From NCBI RefSeq assembly GCF_001570565.1, contig NZ_BBXE01000025.1, forward strand, positions 96,674-160,673: a stretch of 64,000 nt of DNA. Direction: 5' to 3'. Position 1 is the first letter of the stretch. Every line of letters starts with the position of its first letter. Below are positions 32,771 to 41,899 of this stretch, in pieces. Both the position numbers and the translations under genes were made by a program. This DNA is from Herbidospora yilanensis (GTDB taxonomy: Bacteria; Actinomycetota; Actinomycetes; Streptosporangiales; Streptosporangiaceae). The notes under the pieces were generated by a model, which ran no database searches, had not been told where the DNA came from, and was given only the letters and a program-made list of their open reading frames with translations.

Positions 32771-35688
32771 CAGCGCTCGGCCTCCTCCAGGATCTCGTCG
32801 ACCGCGGCCGCGAAATCGGCGACCGTACGGCTGGCGAACAGGGTGCGCACCGGGACGACCAGGTCGACGGCCCGGCGGATGCGCGCCACCACGCGGGTGG
32901 CGAGCAGCGAATGCCCCCCGAGGGCGAAGAAGTCGTCGGTGGCCCCCACACGCGGGACCCCGAGCACTTCGCCGAATATCTGTGCGACCAGTTCCTCGGC
33001 GTCGGTCCGGGGGGCGACGTACGCCTCTCCGGCCACGCCGGGGGTGGGCAGCGCCGTCCGGTCGAGCTTGCCGTTCCGGGTCAGCGGCAGCTCGGGCAGC
33101 GGCACGATGTGGCCCGGCACCAGATGCTCGGGCAGGGTGCGCCGCAGGTGGGCGCGGAGGTCATCGGGGGCGGGGTCGCCCGTCACATAGGCGACCAGGG
33201 AGCCGTCGAGCGCGATCACGGCGGCGCTCCGCACCGAGGGGAAGGTGGTCAGCGCGGCCTCGACCTCGGCGGGCTCTATGCGTACACCCCTGATCTTGAC
33301 CTGGTCGTCGAGGCGGCCGAGGAACTCCAGATCTCCGTCGAGTCTCAGGCGCGCTCTGTCGCCCGTGAGATAGCGGCGGCCGTTCGGCGCCGGCACGAAG
33401 CGCTCGGCGGTGAGGCGCGGCCGGTTCAGGTAGCCCCGCGCGACGCCGACACCGCCGATGGCGAGTTCGCCGGGGATCCCGGGCGGCACCTCCCGCTGCC
33501 GGGCGTCGAGGATCGTGACCGTGGTGCCCGCGATCGGGCGGCCGATCGACGGCTTGCCGTCGCCGAGGTCGGTCGCGGTGGCGATCACCGTGGCCTCGGT
33601 CGGGCCGTAGGTGTTGACCAGGCGGATGCGATCGCCGAAACGGCCGCGCCAGCGCTTGACCGCCGAGGCCGCGACGGGGTCGCCACCGAGGATGACGAGC
33701 CGAAGGTTCGGCGGCCAGGCGATCTCGTCGATCTCCTCGACGAGGGCATGCCAAAAGGAGGTCGGCAAATCGAGCACGGTTACTCGAGCCCCTTCGGAAG
33801 TGGTCAGGAAATCCGGCAGGGTGCGCCCGCCATTGGGCAGCATCACGACCGTAGCCCCCGCTTCCAAGGATGGGAAGATCTCTTCCACGTGGGCGTCGAA
33901 TCCCAGTTCAGAAAACTGCGCCACGCGGTCGCCGGGCTGCAGGTCATAGGCCGTGCGCATCCAGGAAACGCGTTCCGATACGCTCTGGCGATCGATCACG
34001 ACACCTTTCGGCAGACCGGTTGACCCCGACGTGTAAAGCACATACGCGGGTAAGGAATCGTCGGAGATTTCTGTCAGAAGGGGCCCGCTCAAATCCCCCG
34101 GCCGCACCGCCGCGATTTCCGGTAGGAACGCCGCGTCGCCCACCAGAATGCGCGCGCCACCGTCGCGGAGCAAAGTCAAGATACGCGCGGCGGGGAAGCC
34201 GGGATCGACCGGCAGATAGGCCGCCCCGGCCCGCCAGACGGCCAGCAGGACCGGAACGAGATCGAGGCTCCGCTTGAGACCCACCCCCACGACGTCCCCG
34301 GGCCGCACCCCGCGGGCCGCCAGCCCGGCCGCCATCCGCGCGACGCGTTCACCCAGCTCCCGATAGGTGAGCTCGACGCCGTCACAGGAGACGGCGGGGG
34401 AATCGGGATCCGGCTCCGGGGGCCGGTCGGCTTCGGGTGCGTGCCCGGCCGGGCCGGCGCCGCCTTTCGGCGCAGACCGGTCGAGGTCGCAGAACAGGTC
34501 GAGATCGCCGCATCTCTCGCCGGGCCGCTCCGCGATGTCGGCCAGCAGCGCCTGGAACCGGGCCGCGAACCGTTCCGCCGTCGCCCGGTCGAAGCGGCCG
34601 GCATCGTAGGTGAGGATCAGGCCCGTCTCGGCCGGGCCCTGATAGACGTCCAGGGCCAGATCACACTTGGCCGAGGCCAGGCCCGAGTCGTAGATCTCGA
34701 CGTCGAGGTCGCCGAGGCGGGGGCGCTCGGTGGTGGTCCGGGTGTACTGGAACATCGCCTGGAACCGCACCCCGCCCGGCACGTCGCCCGGCACATCGCC
34801 GTGGTCGAACGAGCGCAGCACCGCGCCCCGCGCCCGGCGCAGCGCCTCGGTGAACGGCGGGTCGTCGCCCAGGTCGGTGCGGAGCATCGCCAGGCCGGTG
34901 AAGTAGCCGACCAGGGCTTCGGTGTCGACGCGGTCGCGGCCGAGCATCGGGGTCGCCACGCAGACGTCGTGCTGGGCGGCGTGCCGGGCCAGGAACACCT
35001 GGAAGGCGGCCAGCAGCACCATGAACAGGGTGCCGCGCTCCCTCCTGGCGAGGGCCTCCAGCCCGCCGACCAGCTCCGGCGGGAGGGTGGCGAAGATCTG
35101 GCCGCCCTCCCCGGTCGCCCGGGGCCGGTCGCCGGGCAGGTCCAGCACCGGCAGGCCGCGCAGTTCCGCGTCCCAGTAGCCGGGATGGGAGCGATCCCCG
35201 CGCGCCACGTGGTCGGCGTAGGTGATGGGCAGCGGCGGGAGCACGCCGCCCCGGTAGAGGGTGTCGAGTTCGCGCAGCAGCACGTCGACCGACCAGCCGT
35301 CGGCCGCGATGTGGTGGATGACCAGGCAGAGCACGTGGTCGTCGGGGGCGGCCCTGATCAGGGTGAACCGGGCGACCGGGCCGGCGGCCAGGTCGAACGG
35401 CCGGTTGGCGCGTTCGGCCACGGCCGCCGCGGGGTCGGCGGTCTCGATCCGCTCCAGGGGCGGCCCGGCCGGGGTGACCAGCCGGACCGGGTTCCCGTCG
35501 TCGTCTTCGGCGTACCGGCCGCGCAGCACGTCGTGCCGCCGGGTGATCGCGGTGAGCGCGGCCTCCAGCGCCACGTCGTCGAGGCGGCCCCGGATGCGCA
35601 GGGCCACCGGCATGTTGTACGACGCGTCGGCCGGGTCGAGGCGCTGCAGGAACCAGAGCCGCCGCTGCCCGGCCGACAGCGCACTCAC
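32770..35688 (-). CDS. NRPS module C-A-T, Lys-like specificity
   Basis: This is a 972-residue single-module NRPS. Condensation (about 1-430) has HHIAADG. Adenylation (about 460-880) has YTSGSTGLPKG, LGFDAHVEE, VNTYGPTEATVI and NGKLDR. Thiolation (about 895-965) has FFALGGHSLLATRV. The selectivity pocket, aligned by hand to GrsA, is D-A-E-D-I-G-T-V-I, close to codes I remember for Lys and beta-Lys domains, so a basic amino acid is predicted. There is no epimerase or methyltransferase domain. GTG 35688 overlaps the preceding NRPS stop by 4 bp. The C-terminus lacks an obvious docking helix. Confidence 0.92.
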   Translation of the reverse strand: MSALSAGQRRLWFLQRLDPADASYNMPVALRIRGRLDDVALEAALTAITRRHDVLRGRYAEDDDGNPVRLVTPAGPPLERIETADPAAAVAERANRPFDLAAGPVARFTLIRAAPDDHVLCLVIHHIAADGWSVDVLLRELDTLYRGGVLPPLPITYADHVARGDRSHPGYWDAELRGLPVLDLPGDRPRATGEGGQIFATLPPELVGGLEALARRERGTLFMVLLAAFQVFLARHAAQHDVCVATPMLGRDRVDTEALVGYFTGLAMLRTDLGDDPPFTEALRRARGAVLRSFDHGDVPGDVPGGVRFQAMFQYTRTTTERPRLGDLDVEIYDSGLASAKCDLALDVYQGPAETGLILTYDAGRFDRATAERFAARFQALLADIAERPGERCGDLDLFCDLDRSAPKGGAGPAGHAPEADRPPEPDPDSPAVSCDGVELTYRELGERVARMAAGLAARGVRPGDVVGVGLKRSLDLVPVLLAVWRAGAAYLPVDPGFPAARILTLLRDGGARILVGDAAFLPEIAAVRPGDLSGPLLTEISDDSLPAYVLYTSGSTGLPKGVVIDRQSVSERVSWMRTAYDLQPGDRVAQFSELGFDAHVEEIFPSLEAGATVVMLPNGGRTLPDFLTTSEGARVTVLDLPTSFWHALVEEIDEIAWPPNLRLVILGGDPVAASAVKRWRGRFGDRIRLVNTYGPTEATVIATATDLGDGKPSIGRPIAGTTVTILDARQREVPPGIPGELAIGGVGVARGYLNRPRLTAERFVPAPNGRRYLTGDRARLRLDGDLEFLGRLDDQVKIRGVRIEPAEVEAALTTFPSVRSAAVIALDGSLVAYVTGDPAPDDLRAHLRRTLPEHLVPGHIVPLPELPLTRNGKLDRTALPTPGVAGEAYVAPRTDAEELVAQIFGEVLGVPRVGATDDFFALGGHSLLATRVVARIRRAVDLVVPVRTLFASRTVADFAAAVDEILEEAER

Positions 35689-38600
35689 AAGCCGGCCCGG
35701 CGATCGGCCACGTCGGCCGCGATCCCGGCCACGGTCGGCACGTCGAAGAACACGTAGAACGGCACGTCGACGCCGAGCCGGTCGTGGATGCGCGCGGCGA
35801 TCCTCGCGATGGTCAGCGAGTGGCCGCCGAGCTCGAACAGGCTCTCGTCGTCGCCGATGTGGTCGAGCCCGAGCACCTCCTCCCAGATCTCCCGCACGAC
35901 CTCGGCCGTCTCGTCGGCGGCCGTCCCGGTCTCGGGCGCGGGAGACAGGTCGGGCGCGGGCAGCGCCGCCCGGTCGAGCTTGCCGTTGGGGGTCAGCGGC
36001 ATCCGGTCCAGCGCCACGAACACACTGGGCACCATGTAGGCGGGCAGCACCCGCGCGGCCTCCCGCCGCAGGTCGCCGACGCCGCCGACCGTGTAGGCGA
36101 CGAGCTCCTCCTCGTGTACGGCCACCGCCGCCTCCTGGGCGTGACCGAGCAGCACCGCCTCGATCTCCCCCAGCTCGATGCGGTGCCCGCGCACCTTGAC
36201 CTGGTCGTCGGTCCGCCCGAGGAACTCCAGCCCGCCGTCCCTGACGCGGACGCGGTCGCCGGTCCGGTACATGCGGGCCCCCACGGAGCCGAACGGGCAC
36301 GGCAGGAACCGTTCGGCCGTCAGCGCCGGCCGTCCCAGGTAGCCGCGGGCGAGCCCGGCGCCGGTGATGTACAACTCCCCCGGCACCCCGGTCGGCACCG
36401 GCCGCAGGTCGTCGTCGAGCACCAGCAGCCCGGTCGCGGCCAGCGGCCCGCCGATCGAGATCCGCGCCGGGCCGGGCGGCACCTCCGCGATGGTCGACCA
36501 GATGGTGGTCTCGGTCGGCCCGTAGACGTTGAACAGCCGCGCCACCCTCGGACGCAGCCGGGCCGCCAGCGGCAGCGGCAGCGCCTCCCCGCCGACCAGG
36601 GCGGTGACGGGCGCCTCGAACCCGGCGTCGGCCAGCAGCCGCCAGGTCGAGGGGGTGGCCTGGACGTGGGTGACGCCGTGGGCCGAGATGAGCGCCCGCA
36701 ACGCGCCGCCGTCCGCGGCCTGGGCCTCGGTCGCGACCACGACCCGCCCGCCGGTGACCAGCGGCAGCCACAGCTCCAGCCCGGAGATGTCGAACGACCA
36801 CGACGTGACCGCCAGCCACGTGGCCGAGGGGCCCGAACGTGTCTCGTCCCTGATGGACATCAACAGGTTCGTCAGCGCGGCGTGCCCGACCTCGACGCCC
36901 TTGGGACGGCCGGTGGACCCGGAGGTATAGATGACGTAGGCCCGCTCGCCGAGCGGCCCCGATCCGTCCGACGACCCGATGGTACCGCTTGCGGACACGG
37001 GCAGGCCGAGGGCTACTCTGACCGGCCCCGACCCGTCGCCCGACGATCCGGGAGCACCATCGGACGACCCGATGGTGCCGCTTGCGGGCGCGTCGAGGTT
37101 CATTCTGACCGGCCCCGGCAGGTCGCCGCCCGCGTCGGCCAGCAGCGCGCTCGCGCCGCTGTCGGCCAGGACGTAGTCGAGCCGCTCCGGCGGGTAGGCC
37201 GGGTCGAGCGGCAGGTAGGCCGCGCCCGCCCGCCAGATGCCCAGCACACCCGCGACCAGCCGCTCCGACCGGGCCGCCGAGATGGCGACGAGGTCCCCGG
37301 GGCGCACCCCCGCCCGTCTGAGGCGGGCGGCCACCGCGTCGGCCCGCTCGATCAGCTCGCGGTAGGTGAGTGTCCGTTCGCCGACGACCGCGACGGCGTC
37401 CGGGGTCCGGGTGGCCTGGGCCGCCACTAGGTCGGGGACGGCGGCGGCCTCCGGGTAGGCCCGGCTGGACCACAGGCCCGGCGGCTCCTCGGCCACCGGC
37501 AGCGCGTTCAGCGGCGTCGCCGGTTCGTCGGTGACGTGGCGCAGCACGTCGAGCAGGTGGGCGGCGATGCGTTCGGCGTCCGGGCGCGGCATCGACGCGG
37601 GCGGGAACTGGAGCATCACGCCGAGCCCGTCGGGGCCCTCGACCAGGTGGAACCGCAGGGCGTTGCGGGCGACGTGGTTGAACTCCACCCACTTCACCTC
37701 GGTCCGCAGGCCGGGGAACTCCGGAGGCGATATCCGCCGCCGGTAGGTGAGGGAGACGGGGGCCAGCGCGATGCCGGGCCGGGTGCCGGGGGCGGCCCGG
37801 CCGAGAGGCACCTCGCGCACCCGGTAGAGCTCGCGCAGCCCGGCCCTGATCCGCCGGGCGTAGTCGGTGAACGGCAGGTCGGGCCGGGGGTCCGACGCGA
37901 ACGGCAACTCGTTGACGTGGACGCCGACGCGCCCGGCCGCCCCGGCCTGCCGGGTGCCGAGGTCGAGGGCGGTGACGGGGCCGGCGTTGCCGTACCGGAA
38001 CAGCAGCGCGTGCACCGAGGCCACGACCAGCTCGAACCGGGTCACCCCGAGCTGGGCGGCGGCCTTCTCCAGGATCGGCTCGGTCAGGAAGAACTCGACC
38101 GACTCCCCCGGCTGGACCGCGTCGTCGGGCCGGTCGAGGCCCGGCAGCACGACGTCGGGGAACTCGGTCGGCCGCCCCGACCAGTAGGCCCGCGCGGCCG
38201 GCAGCCCCTCGGCGACCCGGCGGGCCTCGGCGGCCGGGTCGAACGGCTCCGGCGGATCCACCGGGACGGCCTGCCCGTGACGAGAGACGGCGTAGAGGCG
38301 GGCCAGGTCGGCGACGAAGACGTCGGTCGACTGCCCGTCGAAGACCAGGTGGTGGGCCACCACCAGCAGTTCGTGCTCGGCCGGGCCGAGCCGGAACAGC
38401 GTGATCCGGGTCAGCGGCCCGGCGGCCAGGTCGAAGGGCCGCAGGATCGCCTCCCGCCGCGCGCCGGCCAGTCGGCCGGGATCGGTCTCGACGACCTCGA
38501 AGGGCACCGGCGGCCCTTCGACCTGGTAGGGAGCGCCGGCCTCCTCGCGGACCGCCGCTCGCAGGGCGGGGTGCAGGGTGACCACGCCCGCGCAGGCGTG

Positions 38601-38732
38601 GCGCAGCGCGTCCACATCGAGATCACCGGAGAACCGGATCGCGAAAGGCATGTGGTGGACGGCCCCCGCGCCGCCGAGACGTTCGTTGAACCAGATGCCG
38701 CTCTGCGGCACCGAAAGTGGTACTCGTGACAT
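35685..38732 (-). CDS. NRPS module C-A-T, glycine-like specificity
   Basis: This 1015-residue single-module NRPS is first in the minus-strand operon. Condensation (about 5-420) has HHLVFDG. Adenylation (about 445-930) has YTSGSTGRPKG, WSFDISGLEL and NVYGPTETTIW. Thiolation (about 945-1010) has ELGGHSLTIARI. The hand-aligned pocket is D-I-L-Q-L-G-V-I-W, nearly the classical glycine code, so Gly is predicted with fair confidence. Between the A2 and A3 motifs there is an extra Ser/Gly-rich loop carrying a 31-codon direct duplication (36967-37126). The ATG at 38732 is chosen over one four codons upstream because the family start MSRVPLSVPQSG fits. It is divergent from the A-T-C gene. Confidence 0.93.
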   Translation of the reverse strand: MSRVPLSVPQSGIWFNERLGGAGAVHHMPFAIRFSGDLDVDALRHACAGVVTLHPALRAAVREEAGAPYQVEGPPVPFEVVETDPGRLAGARREAILRPFDLAAGPLTRITLFRLGPAEHELLVVAHHLVFDGQSTDVFVADLARLYAVSRHGQAVPVDPPEPFDPAAEARRVAEGLPAARAYWSGRPTEFPDVVLPGLDRPDDAVQPGESVEFFLTEPILEKAAAQLGVTRFELVVASVHALLFRYGNAGPVTALDLGTRQAGAAGRVGVHVNELPFASDPRPDLPFTDYARRIRAGLRELYRVREVPLGRAAPGTRPGIALAPVSLTYRRRISPPEFPGLRTEVKWVEFNHVARNALRFHLVEGPDGLGVMLQFPPASMPRPDAERIAAHLLDVLRHVTDEPATPLNALPVAEEPPGLWSSRAYPEAAAVPDLVAAQATRTPDAVAVVGERTLTYRELIERADAVAARLRRAGVRPGDLVAISAARSERLVAGVLGIWRAGAAYLPLDPAYPPERLDYVLADSGASALLADAGGDLPGPVRMNLDAPASGTIGSSDGAPGSSGDGSGPVRVALGLPVSASGTIGSSDGSGPLGERAYVIYTSGSTGRPKGVEVGHAALTNLLMSIRDETRSGPSATWLAVTSWSFDISGLELWLPLVTGGRVVVATEAQAADGGALRALISAHGVTHVQATPSTWRLLADAGFEAPVTALVGGEALPLPLAARLRPRVARLFNVYGPTETTIWSTIAEVPPGPARISIGGPLAATGLLVLDDDLRPVPTGVPGELYITGAGLARGYLGRPALTAERFLPCPFGSVGARMYRTGDRVRVRDGGLEFLGRTDDQVKVRGHRIELGEIEAVLLGHAQEAAVAVHEEELVAYTVGGVGDLRREAARVLPAYMVPSVFVALDRMPLTPNGKLDRAALPAPDLSPAPETGTAADETAEVVREIWEEVLGLDHIGDDESLFELGGHSLTIARIAARIHDRLGVDVPFYVFFDVPTVAGIAADVADRRAGL
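36967..37126. repeat. 93-bp (31-codon) direct duplication inside an adenylation domain
   Basis: Two copies, offset by 93 bp, share blocks such as acgacccgatggt and ctgaccggcccc. In protein they give repeated ASGTIGSSDG segments in the loop between adenylation motifs A2 and A3. The reading frame is kept. Confidence 0.7.
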
Positions 38733-38866
38733 TACCCGCCCCAACGCTTCGCTTATTTCGTGAGTATGACCAGAAATTGCATTCAGTTGCTAGATACTTG
38801 TGAGGATTCGTCTGGTCTGATTTACTCCCCTTCCGACCGTCTGCCGGACGCGGAAGAGGTGGGCCC
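38733..38866. promoter_or_regulatory. Divergent promoter region of the NRPS cluster
   Basis: This 134-bp, relatively AT-rich gap separates the two divergent NRPS transcription units and must hold both promoters. GGAAGAGGTG near its right end is the ribosome binding site for the gene at 38867. I see no clear palindromic operator, and no pathway-specific regulator is encoded in the cluster. Confidence 0.6.
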
Positions 38867-41800
38867 ATGACCGCGACCCTCCCCCACTTACTTCGAGCGA
38901 GGGCCGTCGAACAACCGGACAGAACTGCTCTGATCTGCGCAGACGGCAGGGAGCTGACGTTCGGCGAATGGGACGCGGAGGCCGACTCCGGGGCACATGC
39001 TCTGCTCGGCAAGGGCTTGCAACGGGGCGACCGGGTCGGCCTGCTCTTCGATAACGACCGATGGGCGGATTTCGCCGTCGCCTGCATGGCTGTCTTGCGC
39101 GCCGGTGGCGTCGCCGTGCCACTGTCCGCCCGGCAGTCGGCCGCCACCCTGAAGGTGATGACCGACGACTGCGCGGCCCGGTGGGTGCTGACGGAGGCGC
39201 CGGGGGGACCGCCGTCGGGCTCGGGGGTGCCCGACGTCGGCCTCTCCCCCGGCGACCCCGCCCAGATCCTCTACACCTCGGGCACGACCGGGACGCCGAA
39301 GGGCGTCATGGCCACCCACGCCAACCTGGCCTGGGGGCACACGGAGAGACCCCCGTTCCGGGCCTTCGGCCACTCGGAGCACTTCCTGCACGCGTTCCCG
39401 ATCGGCACCAACGCCGGGCAGATGATGCTGGTCAACACCCTGACGGCGCATCCGGCGGCGGTCGTGGCGGCCCGCTTCGACGCGGCCGGGTTCTGCGGGC
39501 TCATCGAGAGGTTCCGCGCCGGGACGGTGTTCGTGGTGCCCGCGATGGCGACCGAGCTCCTCGACTCCGGGGCGTGGCGCGGCCACGACCTGTCGAGCGT
39601 GGTGCTGCTGAGCTCGTCGGCCGACGCGCTGCCGCCCCGTGTGGCGGCCGGCCTGCCGGAGGCCTTCCCGAAGGCCACGATCGTCAACTACTACACCTCG
39701 ACCGAGGCGGTGCCCGCCCAGACCACGATGATCGTCGACCCCCGCCGCCCCGACTCGGTCGGCCGCGCGACCGCCCGCGGCGACCTGATGATCGCCGACG
39801 AAGAGGGCACGCCCCTGGCCCCGGGTGAGGTCGGCGAGGTGTGGCTGCGCGCCCCCGCCGCCCAGCGGACCTACTACGGCGACCCCGGGACCAGCGCGAA
39901 GACCTTCAGGAACGGCTGGACCCGGATGGGCGACCTGGGCCGCCTGGACGCCGACGGCTACCTCTACCTGGTCGGCCGGGAGAGCGACGTCGTCAAGTCG
40001 GGCGGCCTCAAGATCTCCCTGCCGCAGGTCGAGGCGGCGGTCCGCGAGCACCCGTCGGTCGCCGACGCGGCCGTGGTCGGGCTGCCGCACCCCACGATGG
40101 GCCAGATGATCGCCTGCGCGGTGGTCCGAAAGCCGCCACGAACAGAACAGCTCGCCGAAGCGCTCAGATCAGGCGGCGACGCCACGAAGGCATCCGCATT
40201 ACGTGACACCGGACCGAAAGCGCTCACAGCAGGCGGCGCCCCCTCGGAAGCACTCGTTTCCGGTGACCAGGTTCTCACCGCCGACCGGCTGCGTGCCTTT
40301 CTCCATCAGCGGCTCGCCCGCAATGAGGTGCCCTCTCGTTATGTCTTCGTCGACGCGTTGCCGCGCAACGAGCTCGGCAAGGTCGTCAAGGCCGAGGTGC
40401 GGGCGTTGTTCTCGGTCGCCGAGCCGGCCGGTCGGCCGTTGGAGACGGACGAGGAGCGCGCCCTGGCCCGCTTGTGGACCGGGGTGCTCGGGGTGCCCGC
40501 GACCAGCGCGGACGACGACTTCTTCGCCCTCGGCGGGGACTCGCTGCGGGCGGCCCAGCTCGCCGCGCGGGTGGCCGAGAGGTTCGGGGTGCCCGTCGAG
40601 GGGACCTTCGCCTTCGACCGGCCGGTGCTGGCGCATCAGGCCGGACAGATCCGCGACGCCGTCGCCACCGCCGCGGGCGACGACGACGTGGTTCTGGCGG
40701 ACGGCGCCCTCTCCGGAGTGCAGGCCCACTGGTGGCGGTGGATGCACGCCTCCGGAGAGCGGCGTCACATGCCGCCCGTGCACGTCGCGGTGCGGGTGCC
40801 CGGCGGCCTCGACCTCGACGTCCTCGGCCGGGCGGTGGCCGAGCTCGTCCGGCGGCACGACAGCCTGCGGACCGTCTTCCGCGACCCGGGCGTCGGCCCG
40901 GTGCTGGAGTCTCTCGAAGTTCCAATCGCCGTCCATCGACGCGCGACCGAGGCCGAGGCGGCGCTGCTCGCGGCCGAGCGGGTGCGGGCGCCGTTCGACG
41001 TCGAGAACGGGCCGCTGCTGCGGGTCGAGGTGATCGAGCTGCCCGAAGGGTGCGTGCTGGTCGTCTCCGTCCACCATCTGGTGTTCGACGGCGGGTCGGC
41101 CACGGTGCTGTTGCGAGAGCTCGGCGTGCTCTACTCCGCCTTCCGGCACGGCGCGTCGTCGCCGCTGCCCCCGGCCGTCTCCTACGGCGAGGTGGTGGCG
41201 TGGGAACGCCTCGAATGGACACGGCACCGCGTGTGGTGGGAGACCGCCCTGAAGGACGCTCCCGCGTCGCTGGAGCGGCTGCCCGGGAGGGCCAGGGACG
41301 TCCGGCGCTACCTGGCCGACGCGCACCACTTCGACGTCCCGGACGTGCGCGAACTGGCCCGCTCGCGGGGCGCCACGGTGTCGATGACGCTGGCGGCGGC
41401 CTGGGCGCTGACCCTCGGCGCGTGGGCCCGCGCCCCCGAACTCGTGGTCGCCACCCCGGTCAGCGGGCGGTCGAAGCCCGGGTTCGAGAACGCGGTCGGC
41501 TGCCTGTTCCGGTGGAACCTGATCACCGTCCCGGGGTCGGGGGCGCTGCCCGACGTGGTCGACCACGTCCGGCGGGAGTCGCTCGCCGCCGCCGAACGGC
41601 AGTTCCACGACTGGGGCCACCTGCACGCGGCGGTGCCGTTCCCGGCGTACTTCCGGTTCGAGAGCTGGGGGCGTCCGGCCCACCTGCCGGGGGTGCCGTC
41701 AGAGGAGTTCGCCGTCCCGGCCGGGCCGATCATGGAGTGGACGCTGCCCGACGACGACCCCGACCTGCACCCCCCGGAGATCCTGATCAGCGAGGCGCAC

Positions 41801-41899
41801 GACGGGACGCTGCGCGGCCAGCTCATCTACAACCGGCACGCCTACGAAGCCGCCGCCATCGCCGGCCTGGCCGCCGACTTCGTCCGGAGGATCGCTTGA
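38867..41899 (+). CDS. Loading NRPS protein with A-T-C domain order
   Basis: This 1010-residue protein has the unusual order adenylation, thiolation, condensation. The adenylation domain (about 10-515) is of the acyl/aryl-acid ligase type (LYTSGTTGTPKGVMATH, NYYTSTEAVPAQ, YLYLVGRESDVVKSGGL, catalytic Lys in NELGKVVKAE) rather than an amino-acid type. Thiolation (about 530-600) has FFALGGDSLRAAQL. The condensation domain (about 620-1000) has an intact HHLVFDG. It probably activates a carboxylic acid starter and passes it to the minus-strand modules. Because the next module (35685-38732) also starts with a condensation domain, one of the two may be redundant or specialised. An Ala/Gly-rich insertion with a 60-bp duplication lies near residues 425-465. 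Confidence 0.9.
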   Translation: MTATLPHLLRARAVEQPDRTALICADGRELTFGEWDAEADSGAHALLGKGLQRGDRVGLLFDNDRWADFAVACMAVLRAGGVAVPLSARQSAATLKVMTDDCAARWVLTEAPGGPPSGSGVPDVGLSPGDPAQILYTSGTTGTPKGVMATHANLAWGHTERPPFRAFGHSEHFLHAFPIGTNAGQMMLVNTLTAHPAAVVAARFDAAGFCGLIERFRAGTVFVVPAMATELLDSGAWRGHDLSSVVLLSSSADALPPRVAAGLPEAFPKATIVNYYTSTEAVPAQTTMIVDPRRPDSVGRATARGDLMIADEEGTPLAPGEVGEVWLRAPAAQRTYYGDPGTSAKTFRNGWTRMGDLGRLDADGYLYLVGRESDVVKSGGLKISLPQVEAAVREHPSVADAAVVGLPHPTMGQMIACAVVRKPPRTEQLAEALRSGGDATKASALRDTGPKALTAGGAPSEALVSGDQVLTADRLRAFLHQRLARNEVPSRYVFVDALPRNELGKVVKAEVRALFSVAEPAGRPLETDEERALARLWTGVLGVPATSADDDFFALGGDSLRAAQLAARVAERFGVPVEGTFAFDRPVLAHQAGQIRDAVATAAGDDDVVLADGALSGVQAHWWRWMHASGERRHMPPVHVAVRVPGGLDLDVLGRAVAELVRRHDSLRTVFRDPGVGPVLESLEVPIAVHRRATEAEAALLAAERVRAPFDVENGPLLRVEVIELPEGCVLVVSVHHLVFDGGSATVLLRELGVLYSAFRHGASSPLPPAVSYGEVVAWERLEWTRHRVWWETALKDAPASLERLPGRARDVRRYLADAHHFDVPDVRELARSRGATVSMTLAAAWALTLGAWARAPELVVATPVSGRSKPGFENAVGCLFRWNLITVPGSGALPDVVDHVRRESLAAAERQFHDWGHLHAAVPFPAYFRFESWGRPAHLPGVPSEEFAVPAGPIMEWTLPDDDPDLHPPEILISEAHDGTLRGQLIYNRHAYEAAAIAGLAADFVRRIA
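40151..40260. repeat. 60-bp (20-codon) diverged direct duplication in the A-T-C gene
   Basis: Two in-frame copies offset by exactly 60 bp share aagcgctca and caggcggcg. They form a low-complexity insertion in the C-terminal subdomain of the adenylation domain. Confidence 0.6.

Noticed and set aside
31484-41899. Pyrrolobenzodiazepine (sibiromycin or anthramycin-type) cluster
   Set aside because: A KMO-like enzyme and a C-A-T-reductase module occur in both, but here there are extra C-A-T modules, no kynureninase, dioxygenase or hydropyrrole genes, and the terminal A-domain code is not proline-like.
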